From contig NZ_CP061315.1 of the NCBI RefSeq assembly GCF_018688315.1, forward strand, positions 1,364,001 to 1,428,000: a stretch of 64,000 bases of DNA, given 5' to 3'. This document shows positions 48,030 through 56,353 of this stretch, in pieces. The stretch comes from Polynucleobacter sp. AP-Kolm-20A-A1. Lineage in GTDB: Bacteria; Pseudomonadota; Gammaproteobacteria; Burkholderiales; Burkholderiaceae. The notes below the pieces were generated by a model, which was not told the DNA's origin, did no database searches, and saw only the letters and a list, made by a program, of their open reading frames with translations. Each line of letters starts with the position of its first letter. Position 1 is the first letter of the stretch. The position numbers were made by a program, and so were the translations under genes.

Positions 48030-49473
48030 AGCCGCCTAATAAAGCACCAACTGCAGGCTTAGCAGGCGTAATACCCACTTTTTTCTCTTCAGGCTTTGCT
48101 GATTGCGCTGATGCTGCAGGTGCTGAACCCGGCTCATAAGGCATATAGAAGAAGGGGTCAGACATTTTGGCTGGAGCGCTACTAGAGCCGCTAGATGATG
48201 GGCGACTTGCTGAGGGCGTACCTTCAGGCAAAGGCTTTACATCCAACTTACGCTTCATTAACTTTTCAATATCATCAAGCAAACGCTTCTCACTAGCATC
48301 CACCAAAGCAATCGCATCACCCTTGCTGCCTGCACGGCCAGTACGGCCGATACGGTGAATAAAGTCTTCTGCGTTGTAAGGTAATTCGTGATTAATCACG
48401 CAAGGCATATCTGGAATATCTAGACCGCGCGCAGCAACATCAGTTGCCACTAGCGCTTCGATTGCACCAGATTTGAAAGCATCCAAAGTTAAAGTGCGTT
48501 CACCCTGACTTTTATCTCCATGAATCGCGCCCGCTTTAATGCCATCACGCTCAAGGGCACGAGATAATTTTGCGCAACCCAAACGGCTGTTCGTAAAGAT
48601 GATGCATTGACGTGATAAACCAGCACGTGTGCGAGCTTCCAATACTTTGACAATCGCGCGCTGCTTATCAGCAGAAGAAACCATGTGCACCACTTGCTTA
48701 ACCGTATCGGCAGCAGCGTTTTGACGTGCTACTTCTACAGTTACTGGGGTGCGCAAATAACTTTGTGCGAGTTTTTTAATTTCTGGAGAAAAAGTTGCAG
48801 AGAACAACAAAGTTTGTCTTTGCGCAGGAATCAAATTGATGATGCGTTGCAGATCAGGCAAGAAACCCATGTCGAGCATACGGTCAGCTTCGTCCAACAC
48901 CAAAATCTCCACCTGAGATAAGTTGGCAACCTTAGAGCCAATGTGATCGAGTAAACGTCCTGGGGTAGCAATCAGAATCTCTACGCCATTACGCAGGATC
49001 GCAACTTGTTCTTTCATATCCACACCGCCATACACAACCGCAGCGCGTAGATCCGTATGCTTGGAATAACTGGCAGCATTCTCAGCCACCTGCACCGCTA
49101 ACTCGCGTGTAGGCGTTAAGACCAAGGCGCGGATAGGGTGGCGTGCCGGTGAAGCACTGTTACTAGCATGACGCAAAATCTTTTGAATGATCGGCAGTAC
49201 AAATGCGGCAGTTTTACCTGTGCCGGTTTGTGCCGCACCCATCAAATCACTTCCCGCTAATACATGTGGAATTGATTGAGCTTGAATCGGGGTGGGAGTG
49301 TTATATCCCTGCTCAAGAACCGCTTTTTGAATTTTCGGATCTAGCCCAAAGTCAGCAAAAGTAATTGTGGCTGGAGCAGGAGCGCTAGCAGTGCTAGTTT
49401 CGCTAACAGCGTTGGGGGTAGCGACATCGCCAACCCCCGTAGAAGAATTTATTTCAGTAGCAGTATTTGTCAA
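48016..49473 (-). CDS. rhlE: DEAD-box ATP-dependent RNA helicase (RhlE-like)
   Basis: A 485-residue RNA helicase. The Q motif is TFADFGLDPKIQKAVLEQGY, Walker A AAQTGTGKTAAF, and DEAD occurs in LVLDEADRMLDMGF. SAT is in LFSATFSPEIK and motif VI is HRIGRTGRAG. The N-terminus (about 40 residues) is Ser/Ala/Thr-rich and the C-terminal tail is Pro/Ser/Ala-rich with a basic GGFKKK end, typical of RhlE. It probably acts in ribosome assembly or RNA decay in the cold. It converges on gluQ with overlapping stops and lies six bases after the GlcG-like gene. Confidence 0.9.
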   Translation of the reverse strand: MTNTATEINSSTGVGDVATPNAVSETSTASAPAPATITFADFGLDPKIQKAVLEQGYNTPTPIQAQSIPHVLAGSDLMGAAQTGTGKTAAFVLPIIQKILRHASNSASPARHPIRALVLTPTRELAVQVAENAASYSKHTDLRAAVVYGGVDMKEQVAILRNGVEILIATPGRLLDHIGSKVANLSQVEILVLDEADRMLDMGFLPDLQRIINLIPAQRQTLLFSATFSPEIKKLAQSYLRTPVTVEVARQNAAADTVKQVVHMVSSADKQRAIVKVLEARTRAGLSRQCIIFTNSRLGCAKLSRALERDGIKAGAIHGDKSQGERTLTLDAFKSGAIEALVATDVAARGLDIPDMPCVINHELPYNAEDFIHRIGRTGRAGSKGDAIALVDASEKRLLDDIEKLMKRKLDVKPLPEGTPSASRPSSSGSSSAPAKMSDPFFYMPYEPGSAPAASAQSAKPEEKKVGITPAKPAVGALLGGFKKK

Positions 49474-49479
49474 GGTAAC

Positions 49480-49887
49480 TTACATGATGGCGGCAATGCC
49501 GGCCTTAGCGGTCTCAGCATCTTCCGCAGATTTAACGCCGGAAACGCCGACTGCGCCGATGGTAAACCCGTTTACCTCGATATTGACGCCACCCTCCAAC
49601 ATGCCTGATACGTGCGGGGCAGATAAAAAAGCATGGCGACCATTATTAATAATTTCTTCGTAAACACGAGTCTCGCGTTTACCCATTGCAGCAGTGCGTG
49701 CCTTTTCTTGAGCAATATAAGCAGACAAAGGAGCACAACCATCGCGACGAATCAATCCCATCATATGACCACCATCATCACAAACGGCAATAGTCACTGC
49801 CAAATTATTTGTGGCGGCATGTTTGTTTGCTGCATCCAAAATCTTTTGAACATCAGCTTGAGTTAAGTAAGGTTTAGTAGCCAACAT
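49480..49887 (-). CDS. GlcG/HbpS-like (DUF336) protein
   Basis: A 135-residue protein of the GlcG/HbpS (heme-binding-like) family. VTIAVCDDGGHMMGLIRRDG is near 30-50, then AYIAQEKARTAAM and the glycine-rich end GGVNIEVNGFTIGAVGVSG. Members are encoded in glycolate (glcDEFGB) loci or bind heme; their function is poorly defined. No signal peptide is visible, so it is cytosolic. The neighbourhood of an aminotransferase and an FAD/Fe-S oxidase for glyoxylate or glycolate supports the glycolate association. Confidence 0.88.
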   Translation of the reverse strand: MLATKPYLTQADVQKILDAANKHAATNNLAVTIAVCDDGGHMMGLIRRDGCAPLSAYIAQEKARTAAMGKRETRVYEEIINNGRHAFLSAPHVSGMLEGGVNIEVNGFTIGAVGVSGVKSAEDAETAKAGIAAIM

Positions 49888-50044
49888 GTTTAATCTTTCT
49901 GTCTCGAATATGGTGTATTTGTTTCATGCACTTCTATATAAGTACTTGAATTATAAGGGGTGTAGCGCGATTCCTCATACAGAACCAGGCTCCACCCCGC
50001 CCTAACGCACCCCCATTACTGCCTGAGTGCGTCGTAAGTGCTTC

Positions 50045-51229
50045 TTATTTAAGGAACTCTTGGGCAGCAATGACGCCGCTAGCCTTGGGTTTATATCCCA
50101 TAGAACCAAGGCTCATTTCCACCCCGCTTAAGGCAGCCATCAAGCTCAATTCATTGCAATCGCCTAAATGGCCAATGCGGAATGCCTTGCCTTTGATTTT
50201 GCCCAACCCAGTCCCGAGGGAAAGATTGAATTTCTCTAAAGCATGTTTACGCAACACATCAGCATCCATACCTTCTGGAGTTGCGATGCAAGTTAGCACT
50301 GGAGAGTAGCTATCTTTATCCTGACATTGAATCTCTAGACCCCATGCATTGACAGCTTCACGACAAGCCGCAGCCAAACGTTGGTGACGAGCAAAGATCG
50401 TATCCAAACCTTCGGTCGTCATCATATCGATTGCTTCATGTAAGCCGTACATCAGATTAGTGCTTGGTGTAGTTGGCCAGTAACCATTTTTATTAGACTC
50501 AAGAATTTCATCCCAAGCCCAATATGATTTATGGATTTTGTTATTTTTACTAGCTTCGATTGCGCGTGGTGACAGGGCGTTAAAACCAATGCCCGGCGGC
50601 AACATCAAGCCTTTTTGTGAGCCAGAGATCGTGACGTCTGCGCCCCACTTGTCATGCTCATAGTCCGCTGAACCCAAGCCAGACACGCTATCCACGAGCA
50701 ATAAGGCTGGATGCTTTAAGGAATCAATTGCTTTACGAACGGCAGCAATGTTGGATGTCACGCCTGTAGAAGTTTCGTTATGAACAACACAAACTGCTTT
50801 GATTTCATGTTGCGTATCTTTGCGCAGACGCTCTTCAATCACAGAAGCATCTACACCCCAGCGCCAACTATCTTGTCCAGCTTTGCCAACTACTTCGACA
50901 TCTAAACCAAGACGCTTAGCAAGAGCACGCCATAAGTTTGCAAACTGACCAGTCTCATAGAACAAGACTTTGTCACCAGGATTGAGAACGTTAACTAATG
51001 CGCCTTCCCAAGCACCCGTTCCAGAAGCGGAATAAATAATGACGGGTTGCTCAGTTTTAAAAATCTTTTTAATGCCATCCAGCACCTTGAGGCCAAATGC
51101 ACCAAACTCTGGACCACGATGGTCAATGGTTTGATAGCTGATCGCGCGCAATACGCGTGGAGGCACAGGGCTTGGTCCAGGAATATGTAAAAAATGGCGT
51201 CCTGAAGCGTGGTTATCAAGTTTCAACAT
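50045..51229 (-). CDS. Serine-glyoxylate (alanine-glyoxylate type) aminotransferase
   Basis: Class V PLP aminotransferase of 394 residues. From ATG 51229 the protein begins MLKLDNHASGRHFLHIPGPS; a GTG at 51241 would add four residues. The PLP lysine is K206 in ISGSQKGLMLPPG, preceded by LLLVDSVSGLGSAD. It resembles serine-glyoxylate aminotransferase (SgaA), which converts glyoxylate to glycine. Divergent from it is a GntR regulator, with two identical palindromic sites in the shared upstream region. It probably disposes of glyoxylate made by the neighbouring dehydrogenase. Confidence 0.88.
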   Translation of the reverse strand: MLKLDNHASGRHFLHIPGPSPVPPRVLRAISYQTIDHRGPEFGAFGLKVLDGIKKIFKTEQPVIIYSASGTGAWEGALVNVLNPGDKVLFYETGQFANLWRALAKRLGLDVEVVGKAGQDSWRWGVDASVIEERLRKDTQHEIKAVCVVHNETSTGVTSNIAAVRKAIDSLKHPALLLVDSVSGLGSADYEHDKWGADVTISGSQKGLMLPPGIGFNALSPRAIEASKNNKIHKSYWAWDEILESNKNGYWPTTPSTNLMYGLHEAIDMMTTEGLDTIFARHQRLAAACREAVNAWGLEIQCQDKDSYSPVLTCIATPEGMDADVLRKHALEKFNLSLGTGLGKIKGKAFRIGHLGDCNELSLMAALSGVEMSLGSMGYKPKASGVIAAQEFLK

Positions 51230-51306
51230 GCTTTGTCTCACTTTTAAAGTGTTTATAGGTAGTTATTTCTGGTACTAGTGTATGACAATTTTGTGGAAAT
51301 TTCCAT

Positions 51307-51325
51307 TTTGTATACAAATTATTAA
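51307..51325. promoter_or_regulatory. GntR-type operator, copy 1
   Basis: TTTGTATACAAATTATTAA contains the perfect 12-bp palindrome TTTGTATACAAA, a form typical of FadR/VanR-subfamily GntR sites. It lies 78 bases upstream of the aminotransferase start. An identical 19-base copy lies at 51401-51419. Confidence 0.75.
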
Positions 51326-51341
51326 AAATTAATCCAAAAAT

Positions 51342-51360
51342 AAAGCCTAATTTAGGCTTT
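51342..51360. terminator. AAAGCCTAA-T-TTAGGCTTT palindrome between the two operators
   Basis: Perfect nine-base arms (51342-51350 and 51352-51360) around a single T. It lies midway between the two GntR-type sites in the divergent promoter region. The U-rich arm resembles a small attenuator, but the one-base centre argues for a protein-binding site or a looping aid. Confidence 0.35.
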
Positions 51361-51400
51361 TAAAGGCTGTATTTATGACATAAGATGGGTTATTCTTATT

Positions 51401-51419
51401 TTTGTATACAAATTATTAA
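51401..51419. promoter_or_regulatory. GntR-type operator, copy 2
   Basis: Exact repeat of the 19 bases at 51307-51325, starting 94 bases later (about nine helical turns), and 16 bases before the gntR start codon. The position fits autorepression of the regulator. Two sites on the same helix face could allow looping over both divergent promoters. Confidence 0.75.
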
Positions 51420-51435
51420 GCTCAAGGGTTGATCC

Positions 51436-52122
51436 ATGACGGTACTAGAACAGCCAAATTCACAAAATTTGCATGAAGCCACTTTCGAGAAGCTCAGATC
51501 CCTTTTGGTCGAAGGCAAGATTGCGCCGGGCAGCAAACTCAATGAGCGTGAATTGGCTGAGAGCCTCAATGTGTCACGCACCCCCATTCGAGAAGCCATT
51601 CGCCGTTTAGCTGCTGAGGGTTTAGTGGAACTTATCGCCAACCGAGGCGCGATCGCAGTGCAACTTAGTCTTGACGATGTTTTAAATACTTTTGACGTGA
51701 TTGCAGACCTAGAAGGTTTTTCTGGAGAATTGGCCGCCAACAATATTAGTGATGCCACCCTCTCTGAATTAGAAGCGCTTCAATATGAAATGATGGCTTC
51801 TTATGCTCGTCGTGATTTATCGAGTTACTACAAACTCAATTTACGCATTCATCACCTCATTAATCAAGCAGCCAACAATCCCGTTCTTTCAAAACTCTTT
51901 ACCCAGGTCAATGCCCGTATTGAAGCACTACGCTTTCGTTCCAATCAGGATGGCGTTAAGTGGGAGAAGGCTGTAGAAGAGCATCAAGAAATGTTAGATG
52001 CCTTAAAGGCTCGTGATAGCGCCCGTATGCGCAAAATCATGATTCAACACGTCAGAAATAAACGTGATGTTGTTGCTCAGCTACTCAAATCAGAAATGTC
52101 TACGGAGACAGTGAAGTCATGA
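51436..52122 (+). CDS. GntR-family (FCD domain) regulator
   Basis: A 228-residue regulator. The winged helix (FEKLRSLLVEGKIAPGSKLN, then ERELAESLNVSRTPIREAIR) is near 12-65. An all-helical FCD ligand domain follows, with metal-ligand-type residues in LNLRIHHLINQAANNPVL and EEHQEMLDAL. GlcC/LldR relatives sense glycolate or lactate. Its stop overlaps the downstream dehydrogenase start (ATGA), and the two palindromic sites upstream are probable operators. It is inferred to control both directions. Confidence 0.92.
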   Translation: MTVLEQPNSQNLHEATFEKLRSLLVEGKIAPGSKLNERELAESLNVSRTPIREAIRRLAAEGLVELIANRGAIAVQLSLDDVLNTFDVIADLEGFSGELAANNISDATLSELEALQYEMMASYARRDLSSYYKLNLRIHHLINQAANNPVLSKLFTQVNARIEALRFRSNQDGVKWEKAVEEHQEMLDALKARDSARMRKIMIQHVRNKRDVVAQLLKSEMSTETVKS

Positions 52123-55100
52123 ATAAGCCCTTAGACCTCAAAGAACTCATGGTGGACCAAGCCCAGCTAGCTAAGCGCTTGCGCCAGGAGACCTCTGGTG
52201 AAGTAATGGTCGATAGCGCCAGTTGCGGACGTTATGCAACCGATGCCTCAATCTACCAAGCGATGCCTGTTGCTGTTTTTGTACCGAAGACTGCGCAAGA
52301 TATTGCAAGTGCCATTCAGATAGCTGCAGAACTGGGCGTTCCTGTCCTGCCTCGCGGAGGCGGCACTAGCCAATGCGGTCAAACTACTGGTGCAGCACTC
52401 GTTATTGATAACACCAAATACTTCAGAAACGTTTTAGATCTCAATCTTGATAAAGGATATGTAGAAGTTGAGCCCGGAATCGTGCTCGACCACCTGAATG
52501 CTTCACTCAAGCAACATGGTCTTTGGTATCCAGTGGATGTTTCCACTGCGGGACAAGCCACTATTGGCGGCATGGCCGGCAACAACTCTTGCGGCAGTCG
52601 CTCGATTGCTTACGGCAATATGGTGCACAACGTATTAGAAATAGATGCTTGGCTTGCTAATGGTCAAGTAACGCAATTTGGCAACTATGCCAATAGCTCT
52701 GGTGCCGCCAAACAATTGGGCGACTTTGTTAAAGGTTTAGCAAACACCCTTCAACCTGAAATCGAAGCACACTTTCCGAAGGTGCTCAGACGGGTAGCTG
52801 GATATAACTTAGATATCTTTCATCCGCAAAGTGAGCTGCCCTATACCCAGGATGGCAGCGTTAACCTCGCCCATCTATTAGTTGGCAGCGAAGGCACCCT
52901 CGCCTATTACAAATCCCTCAAGTTAAAGCTAGCTCCTTTGCCGCAACATAAAGTGCTAGGCATTGTGAACTTCGCTAGCTTTTACAAGGCAATGGATAGC
53001 GCTCAGCATATTGTGAAGCTCGGCCCTACTGCTGTAGAGCTCGTTGATCGAACGATGATTGACTTGGCACGCAGCAACCCAAGCTTTAAGAAAACCATTG
53101 AAACTGCTCTTATTGATCACACGGCCCAAACGCCTGAAGCAATCTTGTTGGTGGAGTTTTCTGGTGAAGCACATGCGCCCCTACTAGACAAGCTCAAGGC
53201 CTTACAAGAATTGATGAGCGATTTAGGTTTACCTGACTCTGTAGTGGCTATGCCTGATGCAAGCTTGCAAAAGAACTTATGGGAAGTGCGCAAAGCTGGC
53301 TTAAATATCATGATGAGCCTCAAGGGTGACGGTAAGCCGGTCAGCTTTATTGAAGACTGCGCCGTACCACTCGAGAGCTTGGCTGATTACACCCAGGCAC
53401 TGACGGATGTGTTTTCTAAATATGGCTCACGTGGCACCTGGTACGCTCACGCATCCGTAGGCACCTTGCATGTACGCCCTATTTTGGATATGCGTAGAGA
53501 TGGCGCACAGAAGATGCGTGCAGTTGCAGAAGAGGCATCGGCATTGGTTCGCAAGTACAAAGGCGCCTATAGCGGTGAGCATGGCGATGGCCTCTGTCGT
53601 GGCGAGTGGATCTCCTGGCAGTTTGGCCCCAAGATCACTGAAGCCCTCGCAGAAATTAAGCATGCTTTCGACCCCAAGGGATTATTCAACCCTGGCAAGA
53701 TTGTCAATCCCCCAAAGATGGATGACGCAAGTAACTTTAGATTTCCGCCAAGCTATAAAGTCATTCCCCTGCAACCAGCACTCGATTGGTCAGCATGGAA
53801 TGTGCAAAACGACCCTGTCACAGAGCAAACTACTGCACCCGGTACAGGCGGGGATCCAGCCATGGGTCTGGCCAAAGCAGTGGAGATGTGTAACAACAAT
53901 GGTCACTGCCGCAAGTTTGATGCTGAAGTGATGTGCCCAAGCTATCGCGTCACTCGTGATGAGAAGCATCTCACCCGTGGCAGAGCCAACACGCTACGTC
54001 TTGCGCTTTCAAATCAACTCGATATCAAAGATGAATCTTCGCCACTAGGCAGCGATGCCATCAAAGAGGTGATGGAGCTGTGCGTGAGTTGCAAGGCCTG
54101 TCGCCGCGAATGCCCTACTGGCGTGGATATGGCCAAGATGAAGATTGAGTTCTTATCTGCCTATAAGAAACGTGTGGGCCACTCATTGCGCGATTTAGCT
54201 GTTGCCTATCTTCCTAAATACGCCAGCACAATTAGCGCCATTCCATTCCTACCAACAATTCTGAATTTACGTAATCACATTGCACCGATTGCCAAGTTAC
54301 AAGAATGGGTCATGGGCATTTCTGCGCAACGAAGTTTGCCGACCTGGAAAGCAAAAACATTCTGGAATCAGAAGAAAGCAAATACTTACCAATTCACTCC
54401 AGATCAGTTGGCAAGCAATGCTGATGGCAAGGGCGTTGTACTGTTGGCAGATACCTTTAATGCTTACTTTGAAGATGAGAACCTCATCGCTGCATTGAAA
54501 GTACTAAAGGCTGCTGGTTACCGCGTACATATTCCAAAGAAAAGTCAAAGCCAAATAGCCAAGCAAGTGGATAACGCATGCTCTAAAGAGTTTTGCTGCG
54601 GCAGAACCTACCTGGCAGCAGGCATGGTAGATAAAGCCAAAGCCACCCTAGGTGAATTGGTCGATCATCTTGCACCCTATGCAGATAAGAATATTCCAAT
54701 TATTGGTTTAGAGCCTTCTTGCTTGTTCACCTTAAAAGATGAAGCGCTTGTAATGGGCTTTGGTGAGCGCGCAGTAAGCGTTTCTAAGAAAGCGCAATTG
54801 CTAGAAGAATTCTTGGCGAGCGAAGCTAAAGCGGGTACGCTTCAGTTGAAACTGAAAGCGGCTGATAAATCAGTACTGTTTCATGGTCACTGCCATCAGA
54901 AGTCATTCGCTGCTGTTACGCCTGCAATGGAGTTACTTAAGCTTATTCCAAATGCAGAGCCCAAACTCATTGAGTCCTCTTGTTGCGGTATGGCTGGTAG
55001 CTTTGGCTACGAGGCCGAGCATATTGAAGTATCCAAACAAATGGCTGAGGCCAGCCTATTGCCAAGTATTCGTAAGTCGCCTGATAGCTGGGTGGTTGCG

Positions 55101-55190
55101 GATGGTACTAGCTGTCGTCACCAGATTGCTGATGGCACTCAAAGAGAGGCTGTGCATATCGCCAGAATTTTGGCGGCACACCTGCAATAA
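52119..55190 (+). CDS. Fused FAD-binding and Fe-S 2-hydroxyacid dehydrogenase (YdiJ-like, GlcD-GlcF layout)
   Basis: A 1023-residue membrane-associated oxidoreductase. The FAD-binding type 4 domain spans about 20-270 (LPRGGGTSQCGQTTGAALVI, GNNSCGSRSIAYGNMV) and is followed by the FAD-oxidase C domain (about 280-530). A ferredoxin-like segment has two cysteine clusters (CNNNGHCRKF...CP and CVSCKACRRECP). Two CCG domains contain CCGRTYLAAG and CCGMAGSFG. The architecture equals E. coli YdiJ (D-2-hydroxyglutarate dehydrogenase) and fused D-lactate dehydrogenases. The aminotransferase and GlcG neighbours suggest glycolate as substrate; D-lactate and D-2-hydroxyglutarate remain possible. Confidence 0.88.
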   Translation: MNKPLDLKELMVDQAQLAKRLRQETSGEVMVDSASCGRYATDASIYQAMPVAVFVPKTAQDIASAIQIAAELGVPVLPRGGGTSQCGQTTGAALVIDNTKYFRNVLDLNLDKGYVEVEPGIVLDHLNASLKQHGLWYPVDVSTAGQATIGGMAGNNSCGSRSIAYGNMVHNVLEIDAWLANGQVTQFGNYANSSGAAKQLGDFVKGLANTLQPEIEAHFPKVLRRVAGYNLDIFHPQSELPYTQDGSVNLAHLLVGSEGTLAYYKSLKLKLAPLPQHKVLGIVNFASFYKAMDSAQHIVKLGPTAVELVDRTMIDLARSNPSFKKTIETALIDHTAQTPEAILLVEFSGEAHAPLLDKLKALQELMSDLGLPDSVVAMPDASLQKNLWEVRKAGLNIMMSLKGDGKPVSFIEDCAVPLESLADYTQALTDVFSKYGSRGTWYAHASVGTLHVRPILDMRRDGAQKMRAVAEEASALVRKYKGAYSGEHGDGLCRGEWISWQFGPKITEALAEIKHAFDPKGLFNPGKIVNPPKMDDASNFRFPPSYKVIPLQPALDWSAWNVQNDPVTEQTTAPGTGGDPAMGLAKAVEMCNNNGHCRKFDAEVMCPSYRVTRDEKHLTRGRANTLRLALSNQLDIKDESSPLGSDAIKEVMELCVSCKACRRECPTGVDMAKMKIEFLSAYKKRVGHSLRDLAVAYLPKYASTISAIPFLPTILNLRNHIAPIAKLQEWVMGISAQRSLPTWKAKTFWNQKKANTYQFTPDQLASNADGKGVVLLADTFNAYFEDENLIAALKVLKAAGYRVHIPKKSQSQIAKQVDNACSKEFCCGRTYLAAGMVDKAKATLGELVDHLAPYADKNIPIIGLEPSCLFTLKDEALVMGFGERAVSVSKKAQLLEEFLASEAKAGTLQLKLKAADKSVLFHGHCHQKSFAAVTPAMELLKLIPNAEPKLIESSCCGMAGSFGYEAEHIEVSKQMAEASLLPSIRKSPDSWVVADGTSCRHQIADGTQREAVHIARILAAHLQ

Positions 55191-55196
55191 AAGTGG

Positions 55197-55568
55197 TTAA
55201 CGAATGATTCCGTAACCAACCATGAGCAAAGTTCCTGTCAATAAAGCAGGAACCAAGCGACGGGTTGGTTTGGATACCATCACCCCAATGGCTAGGGCGC
55301 AAATGAGAACCCGAATCCACAGAGGGACGGTTGCCATAAGCCCTAACGGCATCACAATCAGTCGCACCGTTAAAGCGGCAACCATTGCATAAGTCACGGC
55401 AGCTAACCAGCGGAAGATTTCGCTATCTTGGTTAATGCTTTGCGATAAAGAAACACCGATAGCTCGACAAAAATACGTCCCCAGGCAGGCCCCAACCAAG
55501 GCGATCCACAAGCCCCAACCTGAAAGTGCATCACTCATGTGATTGAAAGCGTCCACAGCACCGTTCAT
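55197..55568 (-). CDS. azlD: AzlD-family small membrane subunit
   Basis: A 123-residue hydrophobic protein with about four helices. It is the small partner of AzlC in branched-chain amino acid export (BrnE/AzlD type). The start overlaps the azlC stop by four bases. It converges on the dehydrogenase gene with six bases between stops. The name rests on size, hydropathy and pairing with azlC. Confidence 0.85.
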   Translation of the reverse strand: MNGAVDAFNHMSDALSGWGLWIALVGACLGTYFCRAIGVSLSQSINQDSEIFRWLAAVTYAMVAALTVRLIVMPLGLMATVPLWIRVLICALAIGVMVSKPTRRLVPALLTGTLLMVGYGIIR

Positions 55569-56350
55569 CCGATCACCCCAACTTTTTTGCGCAAGAATTT
55601 ACGATCAATAAAGTAGGCTAGCGTACCGCCCACTACTCCTGCTGTTAGCAGGCTGGTGTCACGATCCAAGACAAAGAAGATGGGGCCAAATACACAGCCT
55701 AAAAGGATAGCAACCCGATTAATCCAAGGCTTGACTTCAGTAAACGTCAAAAGGAAAAACAATGGATTGATAAATACCAAGCCCAGCGTCACTGCTGGAG
55801 GCACCATACCTGCCAAGTAATAACCTAAGATGGTTCCGGGCACTGAAATTAACCAGCACAGCAATCCGAGTCCCACGAAGTAACTTAAGCGGTGCTTGAC
55901 TTCAATCGAATGAAACTCGCGCATGGAGACCGCCCATGCAGTCATTGCCAGAAGATGAACAGAAGCATACAAACTGCGATTACGATCTTTTTGATGAAAC
56001 TGCGGAAAGAGTGTCACCGTCATGGTGATAAAGCGTGTAGACGTTAGCGTGACCGCCAAGGCAATCGCCAAAACAGATGAACCTGTAATAGCCATCTCAA
56101 TGAGAACAACCTGCCCTGGTAAGGCGAACATAAAAAATGAAGTGAAGGTGGTAAACCAAACATCAAAGCCATTGGTCTTACCCATCGCTCCAAAGCCCAC
56201 CATGCCAGCAAAGAGCACCATCGCAGGTGCGCCAGCTGCATCACGCATGCCAGACCAGAAAGCATGACGCGGATTTTTAAAGCGTTCTGCTGCAGGCTCC
56301 TCTAGCGCGATTTCGCTAGGATCGATATATGGTTGGCCCGCTGATGACAT
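55565..56350 (-). CDS. azlC: AzlC-family amino acid exporter, large subunit
   Basis: A 261-residue membrane protein with about seven helices after a 40-residue cytoplasmic N-terminus. Family features are GMRDAAGAPAMVLFAGMVGF, FALPGQVVLIEMAI and TLTSTRFITMTVTLFP. With AzlD it should export branched-chain amino acids or methionine. It starts just after the queG stop on the same strand. Confidence 0.9.
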   Translation of the reverse strand: MSSAGQPYIDPSEIALEEPAAERFKNPRHAFWSGMRDAAGAPAMVLFAGMVGFGAMGKTNGFDVWFTTFTSFFMFALPGQVVLIEMAITGSSVLAIALAVTLTSTRFITMTVTLFPQFHQKDRNRSLYASVHLLAMTAWAVSMREFHSIEVKHRLSYFVGLGLLCWLISVPGTILGYYLAGMVPPAVTLGLVFINPLFFLLTFTEVKPWINRVAILLGCVFGPIFFVLDRDTSLLTAGVVGGTLAYFIDRKFLRKKVGVIG

Positions 56351-56353
56351 TTG

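Noticed and set aside
50005..50032. ACGCAC/GTGCGT hairpin after the aminotransferase as terminator
   Set aside because: Short stem, 16-base loop and no T-run on either strand.
51396..51758. 120-residue minus-strand ORF over the gntR start
   Set aside because: It is the reverse reading of a well-supported HTH domain and covers an operator.
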